From: Oscillospiraceae bacterium
GTDB lineage: Bacteria; Bacillota_A; Clostridia; Oscillospirales; Ruminococcaceae
Length of the DNA: 16,428 nucleotides
Assembly: GCA_017829075.1 (NCBI GenBank)
Contig: JAGAJA010000003.1
Coordinates: 1-16,428, forward strand
Direction: 5' to 3'
Position numbers and translations under genes: made by a program. The notes below the pieces were generated by a model that saw only the letters and a list, made by a program, of their open reading frames with translations, searched no databases and was not told the DNA's origin. This document shows positions 16,377 through 16,428 of the stretch, piece after piece; within the stretch, counting starts at the first letter, position 1; each line of letters begins with the position of its first letter.

Positions 16377-16428
16377 ATTCTTCATTCAGATTTTTAACGC
16401 TCTCACGGCGTATCAGCTTTCCGGTGAC
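16375..16428 (-). CDS. C-terminal end of a leftward gene, truncated by the window
   Basis: The last 54 bases read on the minus strand give an open frame ending VTGKLIRRESVKNLNEE and TAA, with the stop abutting the terminator hairpin, which is what a convergent gene end would look like. The GK-x-x-RRE pattern is reminiscent of the C-terminal ends of AMP-binding acyl ligases, but 17 residues are far too few for an assignment. A chance open frame of this length is possible. Confidence 0.4.
   Translation of the reverse strand, partial: VTGKLIRRESVKNLNEE

Overview
The window looks like chromosome from a gut-type Clostridia (Firmicutes), most likely an Oscillospiraceae/Ruminococcus relative. I infer this from strong AGGAGG-type ribosome sites, sigma-A promoters of the TTGACA-17-TATAAT kind in AT-rich gaps, moderately GC-rich genes, a hexameric-type NADP glutamate dehydrogenase, and a dnaG-rpoD operon. 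No database search was possible; all family names come from motifs read in the translations.

Left part (1-2261). A structured, gene-free element (1-152) is followed by a terminator, an unlisted 58-residue ORF and gdhA, all read leftward from a clear promoter at 1861-1889. A gene-free AT-rich stretch (1890-2261) separates gdhA from the next unit.

Regulatory part (2262-8053). A promoter overlapping an inverted repeat drives three tightly spaced genes: a coiled-coil/HTH protein, an XRE repressor and an ImmA/IrrE-type HEIGH metallopeptidase. This is the ImmR/ImmA control logic known from integrative elements, but no integrase, relaxase or structural gene is present. Next come a TetR-type regulator with a long foldable leader, a convergent 74-residue protein of unknown function, and a large CtpE-like P-type cation ATPase with an extra C-terminal membrane segment and tail.

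Housekeeping part (8054-15980), all rightward: alpha-phosphoglucomutase, ribosomal protein L31 with its own promoter and terminator, a YigZ/IMPACT protein, dGTPase (dgt), primase (dnaG), and two complete principal-type sigma factors in tandem. The last three genes resemble the macromolecular-synthesis operon, with the sigma gene duplicated.

Right end (15981-16428). A 31-bp terminator hairpin sequence occurs twice, 334 bp apart. The stretch between the copies holds a dense array of short hairpins, most built on GCGAAGC. The last 54 bases read as the C-terminal end of a leftward gene that continues outside the window.

The main points for follow-up are the tandem sigma factors, the hairpin array between duplicated terminators, the small ORF behind gdhA, the stand-alone ImmR/ImmA cassette with its operator, and the structured leader before tetR.
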